A DNA stretch of 26,664 bases from JAKSCF01 sp028279945 (lineage in GTDB: Bacteria > Bacillota > Clostridia > Peptostreptococcales > JAAYPU01): NCBI GenBank assembly GCA_028279945.1, contig JANQMT010000201.1:1-26664 (forward strand). The letters run 5' to 3'. Positions 1 to 8,312 of this stretch are shown here, piece after piece (the stretch's first letter is position 1; every line of letters begins with the position of its first letter). The notes under the pieces were generated by a model, which was not told the origin of the DNA, did no database searches, and saw only the letters and a program-made list of their open reading frames with translations. The position numbers were made by a program, and so were the translations under genes.

Positions 1-309
1 TTTTATATTTACTAAAATACACCAACGATTTACATTTTTCAACATTTTTTTCTCTATATCCTTTTTTAATTTATTCAAATATCTTAATTCTTTTTATATA
101 GAATAATTTGCTTCCATTCTTTAATAAGAAATAGTGCTGAGATATTACTTTTTAACTTATTTTTGACAGCTTAAGCATTTAAAAGAAGCTTTTATTAAGG
201 GCACGTTAATTTTATGTAAGCCAGTGTAAAATAGTTGTCCAAATTATAGAAAAATACGTCCCATAGATGTAATATTTGGTAGAGGAATAATGTCAAGGAG
301 AGTGAGAAA
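1..309. other. AT-rich upstream region of the chemotaxis gene
   Basis: There is no credible gene here. A TTGACA hexamer lies at 163-168, but I cannot find a convincing -10 hexamer 16-18 bp after it. A short palindrome (TAAAAG-AAG-CTTTTA) occupies 180-194. No clear SigD-type motellity promoter and no recognisable riboswitch are visible. The only firm signal is the AAGGAG ribosome binding site at 295-300, which belongs to the next gene. Confidence 0.5.
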
Positions 310-3057
310 ATGAAGATATTGATAAAAAACCTTGTGAAGACATTTCAAACAGTATCTACCCTGATAAAAAAACACGTTCCCCTCCTATCTAAACGTGTTT
401 CTGCTTCTATATATAAGGTAGGTAAATATCTTAAACGGTCTCTTATATTTTTATATAGAACTGGGAAAAAACTTAAGCTGCCCCATTCATTCAGCAAGGT
501 TAATAGATTAAACATCAGAATGAAATTGTTGTGTTCATTTATCATTGTCGCTTTATGTACTGCAACAATTGGGGTTATTGGATATTACGGTCTATCCAAA
601 ATAAATTCATCTCAAAATCAGATTGCTACCATCAATCTTCCTAAAATTACATCTTTAATGGAAATTGAAAAATCACAATTGACCATCATGAATTGTGAAA
701 GGGCTTTATACAATGAAAATATGATCGATCCGGATTTAAGAATTTCTCAATACAAAAAGATTAATGCTGCTTTAAAAAATATGAATCATAATATTTCAAT
801 TTTTAATTCCCACTCACTGAATAATGAAGAACAACAATCATGGAATGAATACCAAACTTTGTTGGAAGAATGGAAAAACGAACATAAAAAATTCATTGAT
901 TTTTCTAAACAAAAAGACCTATACATTGATTTGGGTCACAGCTTAGAAGATGACAGCGTTAAACAGTTTAATCGTCTTTTATTTGATCAATCATTAATTT
1001 CAGCGGAATTATATACAAAGAGTGAAGAAGCCATAAAAAAAATAACCAGTATCAATAAAGAGCAGGGAGAAAACGCTATTATAACCGGAAATAATTTAGC
1101 AAAATCTTTAACGAACTTATTCATTATTATAAGTATATTTGCGTTATTAACCGCTGCACTTTTAGGTGTACTATTATCATTGAATTTTGAAAGGATACTG
1201 AAAGTACTTATAAATGCATCCAAAAAACTTGAAAAAGGTGAAACAGATATCGATATCTCCGTTAAATCAAATGATGAATTAGGGGATCTGGCAAATGCTT
1301 TTGAAGAAATGGTCATAAGTATTGAAGAACAAGCTAATGCCGCACGACAAATCGCTTCCGGAAATTTTGATGTCCAAATTACCAAGCGTTCAGAAAAAGA
1401 TATTCTTAACATCAGTATGATCGAAATGGTCAATCATATCAAAATGACTCATGATGAAATTAAAAATATTGTCTACAACATTGAGATTGGAAATTTCAAT
1501 TATAGAGATACCAGTCTGGATTTTGGAGGCGGCTGGAAAGATATTATTTCAGGAATTCATCATATTTTAGATGTGTTTGAAGAGCACCTGAACCAAATAC
1601 CCATTATCATTATGACAAAAGATAAGGATTATAATGTTCAATATTTAAATAAAGCAGGCGCCGACCTGCTGGATATTGAAATTGAAGAAGCTTACGGAAA
1701 GAAATGCTATGATCTGTTCAGAAGTGAACATTGTCAAACTGAAAAATGTGCTTGTATGAATGCCATGTCTCAAGATCAAGTCATTTACTCCGAAACCACA
1801 CTGCATGGTGGAAAAGACCCTGTTTCTATTAGTTATGCCGGCTTGCCTTTAAAAAATAATGAAGGTGACATATTCGGTGCATTTGAAATCATGATAGATC
1901 AAACAGCCATTAAAAAAGCTGAGGCACTTTCCAATAAGCAGTCACAATATCAAAAAGAAGAAGTTGAAAAATTGATTGTTGCTTTGGAAAAACTATCCTA
2001 CGGTAATTTAGATATTATAATATCTGAAAAAACAGCTGATGACGATACAGAAGAAATAGCCGCAAACTTTAGAAAAATACACAAAAGTCTTATGACAAGT
2101 ACCTCTACTATAAAAGCATATATCGATGATATTGCCCACACGCTTAAAGAATTGGCTAATAAAAACCTTACAGTGGAAATAACAAAAGATTACCTTGGAG
2201 ATTTTTCAAGTCTTAAAGACTCCATTAATTATATTACACAGCAGTTTAATACCATTTTATCTGAAATTAACTCAGCATCAGAACTGGTAGAACATGAAGC
2301 AGACCAGGTTGCAAGTTCCAGTCAGAGTCTTTCACAAGGTGCATCTCAGCAAGCTGACACTGTAAAAGAAATCGCTGAAGAAATTGTCAGTATATCTAAG
2401 CAGACTCAAGATAATTCGGACAGTGCCAATAAAGCAAATGAATTATCCGGCATAGCGAAAAAAGATGCTCAACTGGGTAAGGACCAGATGCATACCATGT
2501 TATCTGCAATGGATGAGATTAAGCTGTCCTCACAAAATATTTCAAAGATCATAAAAGTTATAGATGAGATTGCTTTTCAAACCAATATACTGGCTTTAAA
2601 TGCAGCAGTTGAAGCGGCACACGCCAAAGAACATGGCAGAGGATTTTCAGTCGTAGCACAAGAAGTTAGAAATTTAGCTCAGAAAAGTGCCGATGCAGCA
2701 AAAGAGACAACACAATTAATTGACAACTCTATCCAAAAAGTAAACGAAGGTTATGCCATTGCGAAAGACACTTCCAATTCACTGGATAAAATTGCTGAAG
2801 GCGTGACCAATGTAAGTGAATTGCTTGCAAATATTGCTAAAGATTCCAATAACCAGACCCTGGCAATCCATGAAATCAATAAAGGTATCCATCAAATTTC
2901 AACCGTCACTCAAGTTAATACTTCTACTGCACAAAATAGTGCCTCCACCAGCCAGGAAATGGCTGCACAATCACAAGTACTTAAGGGACTCATTCAAGAA
3001 TTTAAGTTGATTAACAATAAAGACGATGAAGATGAACCGGTGCAAAAGGCAGGATGA
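310..3057 (+). CDS. Methyl-accepting chemotaxis protein with 4HB sensor, HAMP and PAS domains
   Basis: This is a membrane chemoreceptor that would signal through CheA/CheW to the flagellar motor. Residues 1-70 form an unusual, very basic cytoplasmic extension. TM1 follows at about 72-94, then a helical periplasmic-type four-helix-bundle sensor at about 95-265, and TM2 at about 268-292. A HAMP domain, a second HAMP-like segment and a PAS domain (about 420-525) come next. The PAS domain carries a cysteine cluster (HCQTEKCACMNAM). The C-terminal signalling domain has the hallmark hairpin tip (IDEIAFQTNILALNAAVEAA). The ATG at 310 is chosen because AAGGAG sits 9 nt upstream; the internal Met71 has no ribosome binding site. 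At 915 residues it is longer than typical receptors (500-660). It lies 170 nt before a Liv transporter, but nothing in the sequence identifies the ligand. Confidence 0.95.
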   Translation: MKILIKNLVKTFQTVSTLIKKHVPLLSKRVSASIYKVGKYLKRSLIFLYRTGKKLKLPHSFSKVNRLNIRMKLLCSFIIVALCTATIGVIGYYGLSKINSSQNQIATINLPKITSLMEIEKSQLTIMNCERALYNENMIDPDLRISQYKKINAALKNMNHNISIFNSHSLNNEEQQSWNEYQTLLEEWKNEHKKFIDFSKQKDLYIDLGHSLEDDSVKQFNRLLFDQSLISAELYTKSEEAIKKITSINKEQGENAIITGNNLAKSLTNLFIIISIFALLTAALLGVLLSLNFERILKVLINASKKLEKGETDIDISVKSNDELGDLANAFEEMVISIEEQANAARQIASGNFDVQITKRSEKDILNISMIEMVNHIKMTHDEIKNIVYNIEIGNFNYRDTSLDFGGGWKDIISGIHHILDVFEEHLNQIPIIIMTKDKDYNVQYLNKAGADLLDIEIEEAYGKKCYDLFRSEHCQTEKCACMNAMSQDQVIYSETTLHGGKDPVSISYAGLPLKNNEGDIFGAFEIMIDQTAIKKAEALSNKQSQYQKEEVEKLIVALEKLSYGNLDIIISEKTADDDTEEIAANFRKIHKSLMTSTSTIKAYIDDIAHTLKELANKNLTVEITKDYLGDFSSLKDSINYITQQFNTILSEINSASELVEHEADQVASSSQSLSQGASQQADTVKEIAEEIVSISKQTQDNSDSANKANELSGIAKKDAQLGKDQMHTMLSAMDEIKLSSQNISKIIKVIDEIAFQTNILALNAAVEAAHAKEHGRGFSVVAQEVRNLAQKSADAAKETTQLIDNSIQKVNEGYAIAKDTSNSLDKIAEGVTNVSELLANIAKDSNNQTLAIHEINKGIHQISTVTQVNTSTAQNSASTSQEMAAQSQVLKGLIQEFKLINNKDDEDEPVQKAG

Positions 3058-3153
3058 TTTTATCCGGCTCAAATATTATTCTAAAGGTACGGTAAAAAGC
3101 TCCCCTCATATTTAATATACAATTACAACTTCAACGTAATTTTATTCTATGCT

Positions 3154-3181
3154 TTGATTCAATAATTATATTTGATATAAT
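3154..3181 (+). promoter_or_regulatory. Sigma-A type promoter of the liv operon
   Basis: TTGATT (3154-3159) is separated by 16 bp from a perfect TATAAT (3176-3181). This would start transcription about 35-40 nt before the binding-protein gene. The preceding receptor gene has no clear terminator, so some read-through is possible. Confidence 0.55.
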
Positions 3182-3227
3182 GTTGTTGTTCGTTATTTTT
3201 ATTTAATAATAGTGAGGGGAGAAAAAT

Positions 3228-4403
3228 ATGAAAAGAAAATTATCTCTATTATTAATCGCTGCTCTTCTAATGACCACTTTTATGTTTGGTTGTACCAGTC
3301 CACAATCTGAAGGGGATGCCGGATCAGATGAAGAAGCAGTTATTAAAATTGGTGTATTTGAGCCTTTTACCGGAGCAAATGCTGCAGGCGGTGCGTTAGA
3401 AAAAGAAGGTATAGAACTGGCTCGAGAGTTATACCCTACCGTACTGGGCAAAGAAGTTGAAGTTGTATATGTTGATAACAAATCAGACAAGGTAGAAGCA
3501 GCAAATGCAGCCAGAAATCTTGTAGATAAAGAACAAGTTGCAGTTGTAATCGGCAGCTGGGGAAGTTCTTTATCCATGGCGGCAGGTCCGATTTTCAAAG
3601 AAGCACAAACTCCTGCAATTGGAACTTCTTGCACAAATCCTTTGGTAACACTTGGAAATGAATATTATTTCAGAGTTTGCTTTATTGATTCTTTCCAAGG
3701 TGTTGTAATGGCAAATTACGCTTATAATACGGCGGGTGCGAAAAAAATTGCCATTATTCAAGAAATTTCCAATGATTATTCTGTAGCACTTTCACAGATT
3801 TTCCAAGAAGAATTCAAAAAGCTTACCGGCGATGAAGATGCAATCGTAAGTGTGAGCAATTATAATACAGGAGATCAAGACTTCACTGCACAGCTTACTT
3901 CCATTAAAGAATCCGGAGCAGATGCCATTTTTGCACCTGGAAACTTTACTGAATCAGCTCTTATAATGAAACAGGCAAAAGAATTAGGCATTGATATAGC
4001 CCTTCTTGGCGCAGATACTTGGGAAACACCTGAAGTCATAGATATAGCAGGTGAAGCTGCAGAAGGAGCCGTTTTCTCTACATTCTTTGATTCTGCTGTA
4101 CCTTTGACAGAGACAACCACAATTTTCTTAGATGCTTATAAAGCAAAATACGGCGAAGATAAAGAACCTGCTGCTGTAACTGCATTGGCTTTTGATGCTT
4201 ATATTTTAGCATTAGATGCCATTGAGAAAACAGGCTCTACGGATGGAACTGCAATCAGAGATACATTGGCTGAAACAGAAAACTTCCAAGGAGCGGCAGG
4301 AATTGTTTCACTAGATGAAAATGGAGATGCTGTAAAATCAGCTATCATTAAGACCATAAAAGATGGTAAATTTACTTACGAAGCAACCGTTGACCCATTT
4401 TAG
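3228..4403 (+). CDS. livK: Branched-chain amino acid-type ABC transporter substrate-binding lipoprotein
   Basis: This is the extracellular ligand-binding component of the Liv-type importer encoded downstream. A lipoprotein signal peptide occupies residues 1-21, with Cys22 (MFGC) as the likely lipidation site; the lipobox is slightly non-canonical. A long acidic linker leads into a type I periplasmic-binding fold (IKIGVFEPFTGANAAGG at the start, then alternating Rossmann-like strands). The 391-residue length is normal for LivK/LivJ/AmiC-like proteins. A GGGGAG ribosome binding site precedes the ATG. Family membership is clear, but ligand choice is not: homologues bind Leu/Ile/Val, amides, urea or aromatic acids. 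A hairpin after the gene probably helps give the binding protein higher expression than the permeases. Confidence 0.93.
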   Translation: MKRKLSLLLIAALLMTTFMFGCTSPQSEGDAGSDEEAVIKIGVFEPFTGANAAGGALEKEGIELARELYPTVLGKEVEVVYVDNKSDKVEAANAARNLVDKEQVAVVIGSWGSSLSMAAGPIFKEAQTPAIGTSCTNPLVTLGNEYYFRVCFIDSFQGVVMANYAYNTAGAKKIAIIQEISNDYSVALSQIFQEEFKKLTGDEDAIVSVSNYNTGDQDFTAQLTSIKESGADAIFAPGNFTESALIMKQAKELGIDIALLGADTWETPEVIDIAGEAAEGAVFSTFFDSAVPLTETTTIFLDAYKAKYGEDKEPAAVTALAFDAYILALDAIEKTGSTDGTAIRDTLAETENFQGAAGIVSLDENGDAVKSAIIKTIKDGKFTYEATVDPF

Positions 4404-4420
4404 TTTTATATAACAATTTT

Positions 4421-4454
4421 ATAATGTAGTCTTCCTGTTGGAGGGCTACATTAT
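4421..4454 (+). terminator. Intercistronic hairpin after livK (attenuator or partial terminator)
   Basis: ATAATGTAG and CTACATTAT flank an inner pair, TCTTCC/GGAGGG, around a TGTT tetraloop. Together they give a continuous stem of about 15 bp with two G-U pairs. The following run is only TTCT, so termination is probably partial. A stable 3' hairpin between binding-protein and permease genes is a common way to favour the binding protein. Confidence 0.6.
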
Positions 4455-4492
4455 TTCTATCAGATTTGAGATTTGAAATTTTTAGTTTTAAA

Positions 4493-4508
4493 GTTTGAAA
4501 TTTCAAAC
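4493..4508. repeat. Perfect 16-bp palindrome upstream of livH
   Basis: GTTTGAAATTTCAAAC is self-complementary over all 16 bases. It sits 28 nt before the livH start, and a related ATTTGAAATTT lies about 22 nt upstream of it. It could be a regulator-binding site or simply a small RNA hairpin. Confidence 0.4.
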
Positions 4509-4536
4509 CTGAAAAATCAATTTTGGGAGGCGTATT

Positions 4537-5424
4537 ATGAATATTTTTTTACAGCAATTAGTGAATGCAATATCTCTTGGGAGCCTGTATGCTTTGTTAG
4601 CTATTGGTTATACAATGGTATACGGGATTTTAAGACTTATCAACTTTGCCCATGGAGATATCTTTATGCTGAGTACTTATATTGCGTTTTATGCTATGAC
4701 TTCATTTTTACTTCCTTGGTATGTCTCTTTTAGTATTGCCATTGTGCTTACAATTGTATTTGGTATATTGCTTGAAAAAGGAGCATATCGCCCTTTGAGA
4801 AATTCACCTAGAATATCCATTATGATATCTGCTATCGGTGCCTCTTTTCTTATCCAGAATCTTGCTATTGTTATCTTTGGAGGAAGACCTAAAGCCTTTC
4901 CTTCTGTTCCAATATTTTCAAATATCATTCAATTTTTTGGAGTCAGTACCTCCAGTGTTTCCGTTATTATACCTATTGTAACCATTATAGTACTCATTGT
5001 CTTAGGATATATTATCAATCAAACTAAAATGGGTATGGCAATGAGAGCGGTCTCCAGAGATTATGAAGCGGCAAGGTTGATGGGTATAAATGTGAATACC
5101 GTCATTTCTTTCACATTTGGAATCGGTTCAGGATTAGCAGCAATAGGCGGCGTTATGTGGGGATTAAGATATCCACAGCTCATTCCTCTTATGGGTTTAA
5201 TGCCGGGTTTAAAATGCTTCATTGCTGCAGTAGTTGGCGGAATAGGCAATGTTAAAGGTGCTGTTATCGGGGGCTTTATTTTAGGATTTGGAGAAATTAT
5301 GATTGTTGCTGCATCATCTGCCTTATCAGGATATAGAGATGCTTTTGCATTTATACTGCTTATTGTCATATTATTACTTAAACCTGCTGGAATCATGGGC
5401 AAAAGTACTGTAGAGAAGGTGTAG
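4537..5424 (+). CDS. livH: Liv-type ABC transporter permease (LivH family)
   Basis: This is the first inner-membrane permease subunit of the importer, 295 residues with about eight hydrophobic segments. The N-terminal NAISLGSLYALLAIGYTMVYG and IINFAHGDIFML-like stretch (LINFAHGDIFML) is typical of LivH. The ABC-contact loop (EAARLMGINVNTVISFTFGIGSGLAAIGG) is at about residues 180-208. A GGGAGG ribosome binding site precedes the ATG. It ends 2 nt before livM, so the two are almost certainly cotranslated and assemble as a heterodimer. Confidence 0.95.
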   Translation: MNIFLQQLVNAISLGSLYALLAIGYTMVYGILRLINFAHGDIFMLSTYIAFYAMTSFLLPWYVSFSIAIVLTIVFGILLEKGAYRPLRNSPRISIMISAIGASFLIQNLAIVIFGGRPKAFPSVPIFSNIIQFFGVSTSSVSVIIPIVTIIVLIVLGYIINQTKMGMAMRAVSRDYEAARLMGINVNTVISFTFGIGSGLAAIGGVMWGLRYPQLIPLMGLMPGLKCFIAAVVGGIGNVKGAVIGGFILGFGEIMIVAASSALSGYRDAFAFILLIVILLLKPAGIMGKSTVEKV

Positions 5425-5426
5425 TT

Positions 5427-6530
5427 ATGAAAGAAAAAATGATAGAATCAATCAACTGGAAATGGTGGATTAAAAATTTATTAAAGAGAAACAATTTGTA
5501 TACAATTCTAGCTGTCGTAGGCACTTTAATAATTTTAGGCATTTTGAATGAAACACTGGATAATTATAAAATCAGAATATTAAATTTGTGTGGTATATAC
5601 ATTGTTTTAGCTTTAGGAATGAACCTTATTAATGGTTTTGTAGGTTTATTTTCTCTGGGCCATGCAGGCTTTATGGCAGTTGGCGCATATACTTGTGCCT
5701 TATTAACCATGGACCCTTCCGTAAAAGAAATGAACTTCTTTCTAAAACCTATTGTACCTTGGCTTGCAGATGTCCAGCTGCCTTTTATTGTCGGTGTCAT
5801 TATGGCAGGTATTCTAGCTGCGATTGCAGGCGCTTTAATTGGGGCACCTGTATTGCGACTGAAGGATGACTACTTAGCCATAGCAACATTAGGGTTTGCA
5901 GAAATCATCCGCATATTGTTTACAAATACTCAGAGTCTCACAAATGGTTCTTTAGGACTAAAAGGACTTCCCAATACGGTTAATATTTGGTGGACTTGGG
6001 GCATCGCAATTGCAACGGTTATTTTTATGATTCTGTTGATAAAAGGGAGTTATGGAAAAGCTTTCAAAGCCATCCGGGAAGATGAAATAGCAGCTGAGGC
6101 AATGGGCATTAATTTGTTTAAGCATAAAATGCTGGCTTTTATAATAGGTAGTTTTTTAGCAGGAATCGGAGGCGCATTACTGGGCCATCTAATGGGTACC
6201 ATAGACCCTCTTATGTTTAGATTTCTATTGACTTATAACATCGTACTTATTGTTGTACTCGGCGGAATTGGAAGTATTACCGGCAGCATTATTTCTGCCG
6301 TTGTTGTTACCATTATGATGGAAGTACTCAGAGTCCTGGACGGAAAAATGGACTTTGGTTTTTTTGAAATTCAAGGTATACCAGGCCTTAGAATGGTAGT
6401 GTTTTCAATTATTCTTATGGCAGTCATATTGTATTGGCAGAGAGGAATTATGGGAACCAATGAATTTTCTTGGGAATGGCTTAAACGCGTATTCAGAAGC
6501 AAAACAAGACTCAAAGCCAAAGATTGCTAA
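5427..6530 (+). CDS. livM: Liv-type ABC transporter permease (LivM family)
   Basis: This is the second permease subunit, 367 residues, slightly longer than average because of a charged N-terminal stretch (about 1-28) and a basic C-terminal tail. Conserved LivM segments include GFVGLFSLGHAGFMAVGAYT, LRLKDDYLAIATLGFAEI and the ATPase-coupling loop REDEIAAEAMGIN...FIIGSFLAGIGGAL. The ATG follows the livH stop after 2 nt, and the gene is followed 16 nt later by livG. The arrangement and residues match the standard livKHMGF operon. Confidence 0.94.
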   Translation: MKEKMIESINWKWWIKNLLKRNNLYTILAVVGTLIILGILNETLDNYKIRILNLCGIYIVLALGMNLINGFVGLFSLGHAGFMAVGAYTCALLTMDPSVKEMNFFLKPIVPWLADVQLPFIVGVIMAGILAAIAGALIGAPVLRLKDDYLAIATLGFAEIIRILFTNTQSLTNGSLGLKGLPNTVNIWWTWGIAIATVIFMILLIKGSYGKAFKAIREDEIAAEAMGINLFKHKMLAFIIGSFLAGIGGALLGHLMGTIDPLMFRFLLTYNIVLIVVLGGIGSITGSIISAVVVTIMMEVLRVLDGKMDFGFFEIQGIPGLRMVVFSIILMAVILYWQRGIMGTNEFSWEWLKRVFRSKTRLKAKDC

Positions 6531-6546
6531 AAAGGATGTGAGATGA

Positions 6547-7311
6547 ATGACCATATTAAAAACAGATAATATCACAATGCAATTTGGTGGGCTAACAGCA
6601 GTTTCCGACCTCAATATGAATCTTGAAAAGAATGAAATCGTTGGGCTTATCGGACCTAATGGAGCAGGAAAGACCACCGCATTTAACATGATTACAGGCG
6701 TTTATGCCCCTTCAAAAGGAAAAATATATTTTAATGGGACAGATATAACCAATAGAAAACCTAATGATATTACCAAACAAGGGATAGCAAGGACATTTCA
6801 AAACATCCGATTATTCAAAGAACTATCCGTTTTAGACAATGTCTTTGTCGCAAATCATCTGAGACTTAAATCCAACTGGGTATCATCCATAGTGAAAACA
6901 CCGGATTATATTAAAAAAGAGAAAGAAATGTACGAAAAATCCATTGAACTCCTAGAAAAGGTAGACTTACTCCATGTAAAAGATGAAGATTCCTATTCAT
7001 TGCCATATGGCATGCAAAGGCGGTTAGAAATAGCCAGAGCTCTTGCTACAAAGCCTCAAGTGTTATTATTAGACGAGCCTGCAGCCGGCATGAATCCGCA
7101 AGAATCTGATGATTTGATGAACTTTATTGCTAAGATACATGATGAATTTGATTTAACCATATTAATGATAGAACATCATATGCAGGTTGTAATGGGTGTT
7201 TGCCAGAAAATTTATGTTCTTGATTATGGCATAACCATAGCTGAAGGTACACCGTCTGAAATACAGAACAACCATAAGGTAATAGAAGCTTATTTAGGAG
7301 TGGATGAATAA
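6547..7311 (+). CDS. livG: Liv-type ABC transporter ATP-binding protein (LivG family)
   Basis: This is one of two cytoplasmic ATPases energising the importer, 254 residues. Walker A is GPNGAGKTT (about 36-44). The LivG-specific insert with ARTFQNIRLFKELSVLDNV follows. The ABC signature region appears as YGMQRRLEIARAL; family members usually have YGQQRRLEIARAL. Walker B is VLLLDEPAAGMNP and the switch histidine lies in MIEHHM. The ATG at 6547 is preferred over one at 6543, which is out of frame. The stop overlaps the livF start by one base (TAATG). Confidence 0.95.
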   Translation: MTILKTDNITMQFGGLTAVSDLNMNLEKNEIVGLIGPNGAGKTTAFNMITGVYAPSKGKIYFNGTDITNRKPNDITKQGIARTFQNIRLFKELSVLDNVFVANHLRLKSNWVSSIVKTPDYIKKEKEMYEKSIELLEKVDLLHVKDEDSYSLPYGMQRRLEIARALATKPQVLLLDEPAAGMNPQESDDLMNFIAKIHDEFDLTILMIEHHMQVVMGVCQKIYVLDYGITIAEGTPSEIQNNHKVIEAYLGVDE

Positions 7312-8027
7312 TGTTAAAAATAGAAAATTTACAGGTTCATTATGGTGGTATTCATGCGCTTAGAGGCATCGATTTAAATGTCAAAAAAGGAAAAACCGTC
7401 TCTTTAATCGGTGCAAATGGCGCTGGAAAAAGTACCACATTACGTTCTGTAATGGGGCTTGTGAAAAAAAGCGAAGGTAAAGTTATATATGATGGCCAAG
7501 ATATAACCCATCTTAAAACCAGAGATATTGTTAAGCAGGGACTTATTCTAACACCGGAAGGCAGGCGGGTATTTTCTAATCTGACAGTTATGGAAAATAT
7601 CTTATTAGGCGCTTATACAAGAAATGATAAAGGCAAAATAGAAAGTGATATAAAAAAAGTTTGTGAATTATTTCCAATACTTAAAGAACGAGAATGGCAG
7701 ATTGCAGGAACTTTATCCGGAGGCGAACAGCAAATGTTAGCTGTGGCACGTTCTCTTATGGGTAAACCAAAGTTACTTATGATGGACGAACCCTCTTTAG
7801 GGTTAGCACCTTTGATTGTAAAAAATATCTTTGAAATCATTAAAGAGATCAACAATGAAGGTGTAACCGTACTGTTAATAGAGCAAAATGCAAAAGCTGC
7901 CTTAGAAATAGCCGACTATGCATATGTATTGGAGACAGGTAACATCGTATTAGAGGGAAAAGGACAAGATCTGCTCAACAATGATGATGTACAAAAAGCT
8001 TATTTAGGAGAAGCTATAAAAAAATAG
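7311..8027 (+). CDS. livF: Liv-type ABC transporter ATP-binding protein (LivF family)
   Basis: This is the second ATPase of the importer, 238 residues. Walker A is GANGAGKST (about 36-44), the Q-loop region contains LTPEGRRVFSNLTVMENL-like sequence, the signature is LSGGEQQML and Walker B is LLMMDEPSLGLAP. The H-loop position is replaced by Gln (LLIEQN), as is usual for LivF. The one-base overlap with livG implies translational coupling. It is the last gene of the liv operon; the nearest downstream terminator (8195-8228) lies about 170 nt further on, inside the leader of the next operon. Confidence 0.95.
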   Translation: MLKIENLQVHYGGIHALRGIDLNVKKGKTVSLIGANGAGKSTTLRSVMGLVKKSEGKVIYDGQDITHLKTRDIVKQGLILTPEGRRVFSNLTVMENILLGAYTRNDKGKIESDIKKVCELFPILKEREWQIAGTLSGGEQQMLAVARSLMGKPKLLMMDEPSLGLAPLIVKNIFEIIKEINNEGVTVLLIEQNAKAALEIADYAYVLETGNIVLEGKGQDLLNNDDVQKAYLGEAIKK

Positions 8028-8133
8028 TTATTGGGTATATATAAAAAAAAGAAGCCATTTAATCATTTTATGATAGACTTTAAGTAATTATATTTATGAT
8101 ATTTACAAGATTAACCAAAATATTGTTTCTAAA

Positions 8134-8228
8134 CTCAAGGGAGCATACCTGAGAGGGAGGATTTAAGTCATAATCAATATTTTTTGATTATCTTACCCTT
8201 TTATGCTCTTTTGTATAAAAGGGTTTTT
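8134..8228 (+). promoter_or_regulatory. Candidate attenuation leader or riboswitch-like element upstream of aspA-hydF
   Basis: Two exclusive folds can be drawn. In fold 1, GAGCATA (8141-8147) pairs with TATGCTC (8202-8208). It encloses AGGG (8154-8157) pairing with CCCT (8196-8199), which in turn encloses an 8-bp hairpin (ATAATCAA 8170-8177 / TTGATTAT 8184-8191). In fold 2, the 3' strands instead form the intrinsic terminator at 8195-8224, and GAGCATA becomes the loop of a small hairpin (CTCAAGG/CCTGAG, 8134-8153). This is the layout of a transcription-attenuation control. I recognise no known riboswitch consensus, so the ligand, if any, is unknown. It might instead be just the liv operon terminator. 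Confidence 0.5.
8195..8228 (+). terminator. Rho-independent terminator before aspA
   Basis: ACCCTTTTAT (8195-8204) pairs perfectly over 10 bp with ATAAAAGGGT (8215-8224). The loop is 10 nt and is followed by TTTT and then ATT. It can end liv transcripts and can also be the off-switch of the leader described for 8134-8228. Confidence 0.75.
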
Positions 8229-8312
8229 ATTGTACTTCAAAAAAAGGTTTTCTGAACCATGTTCAAAAAGTTATTATGATGGACAACAGCTTTTCAGGAG
8301 GTGTTAATTTAT

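Noticed and set aside
8134..8224. Resemblance to a TPP riboswitch (CTGAGAGGG followed by ACCCTTT)
   Set aside because: The second conserved half of the TPP aptamer (CTGATC... and the final GCGTAGGGA-type strand) is missing, and the downstream genes are not thiamine genes.
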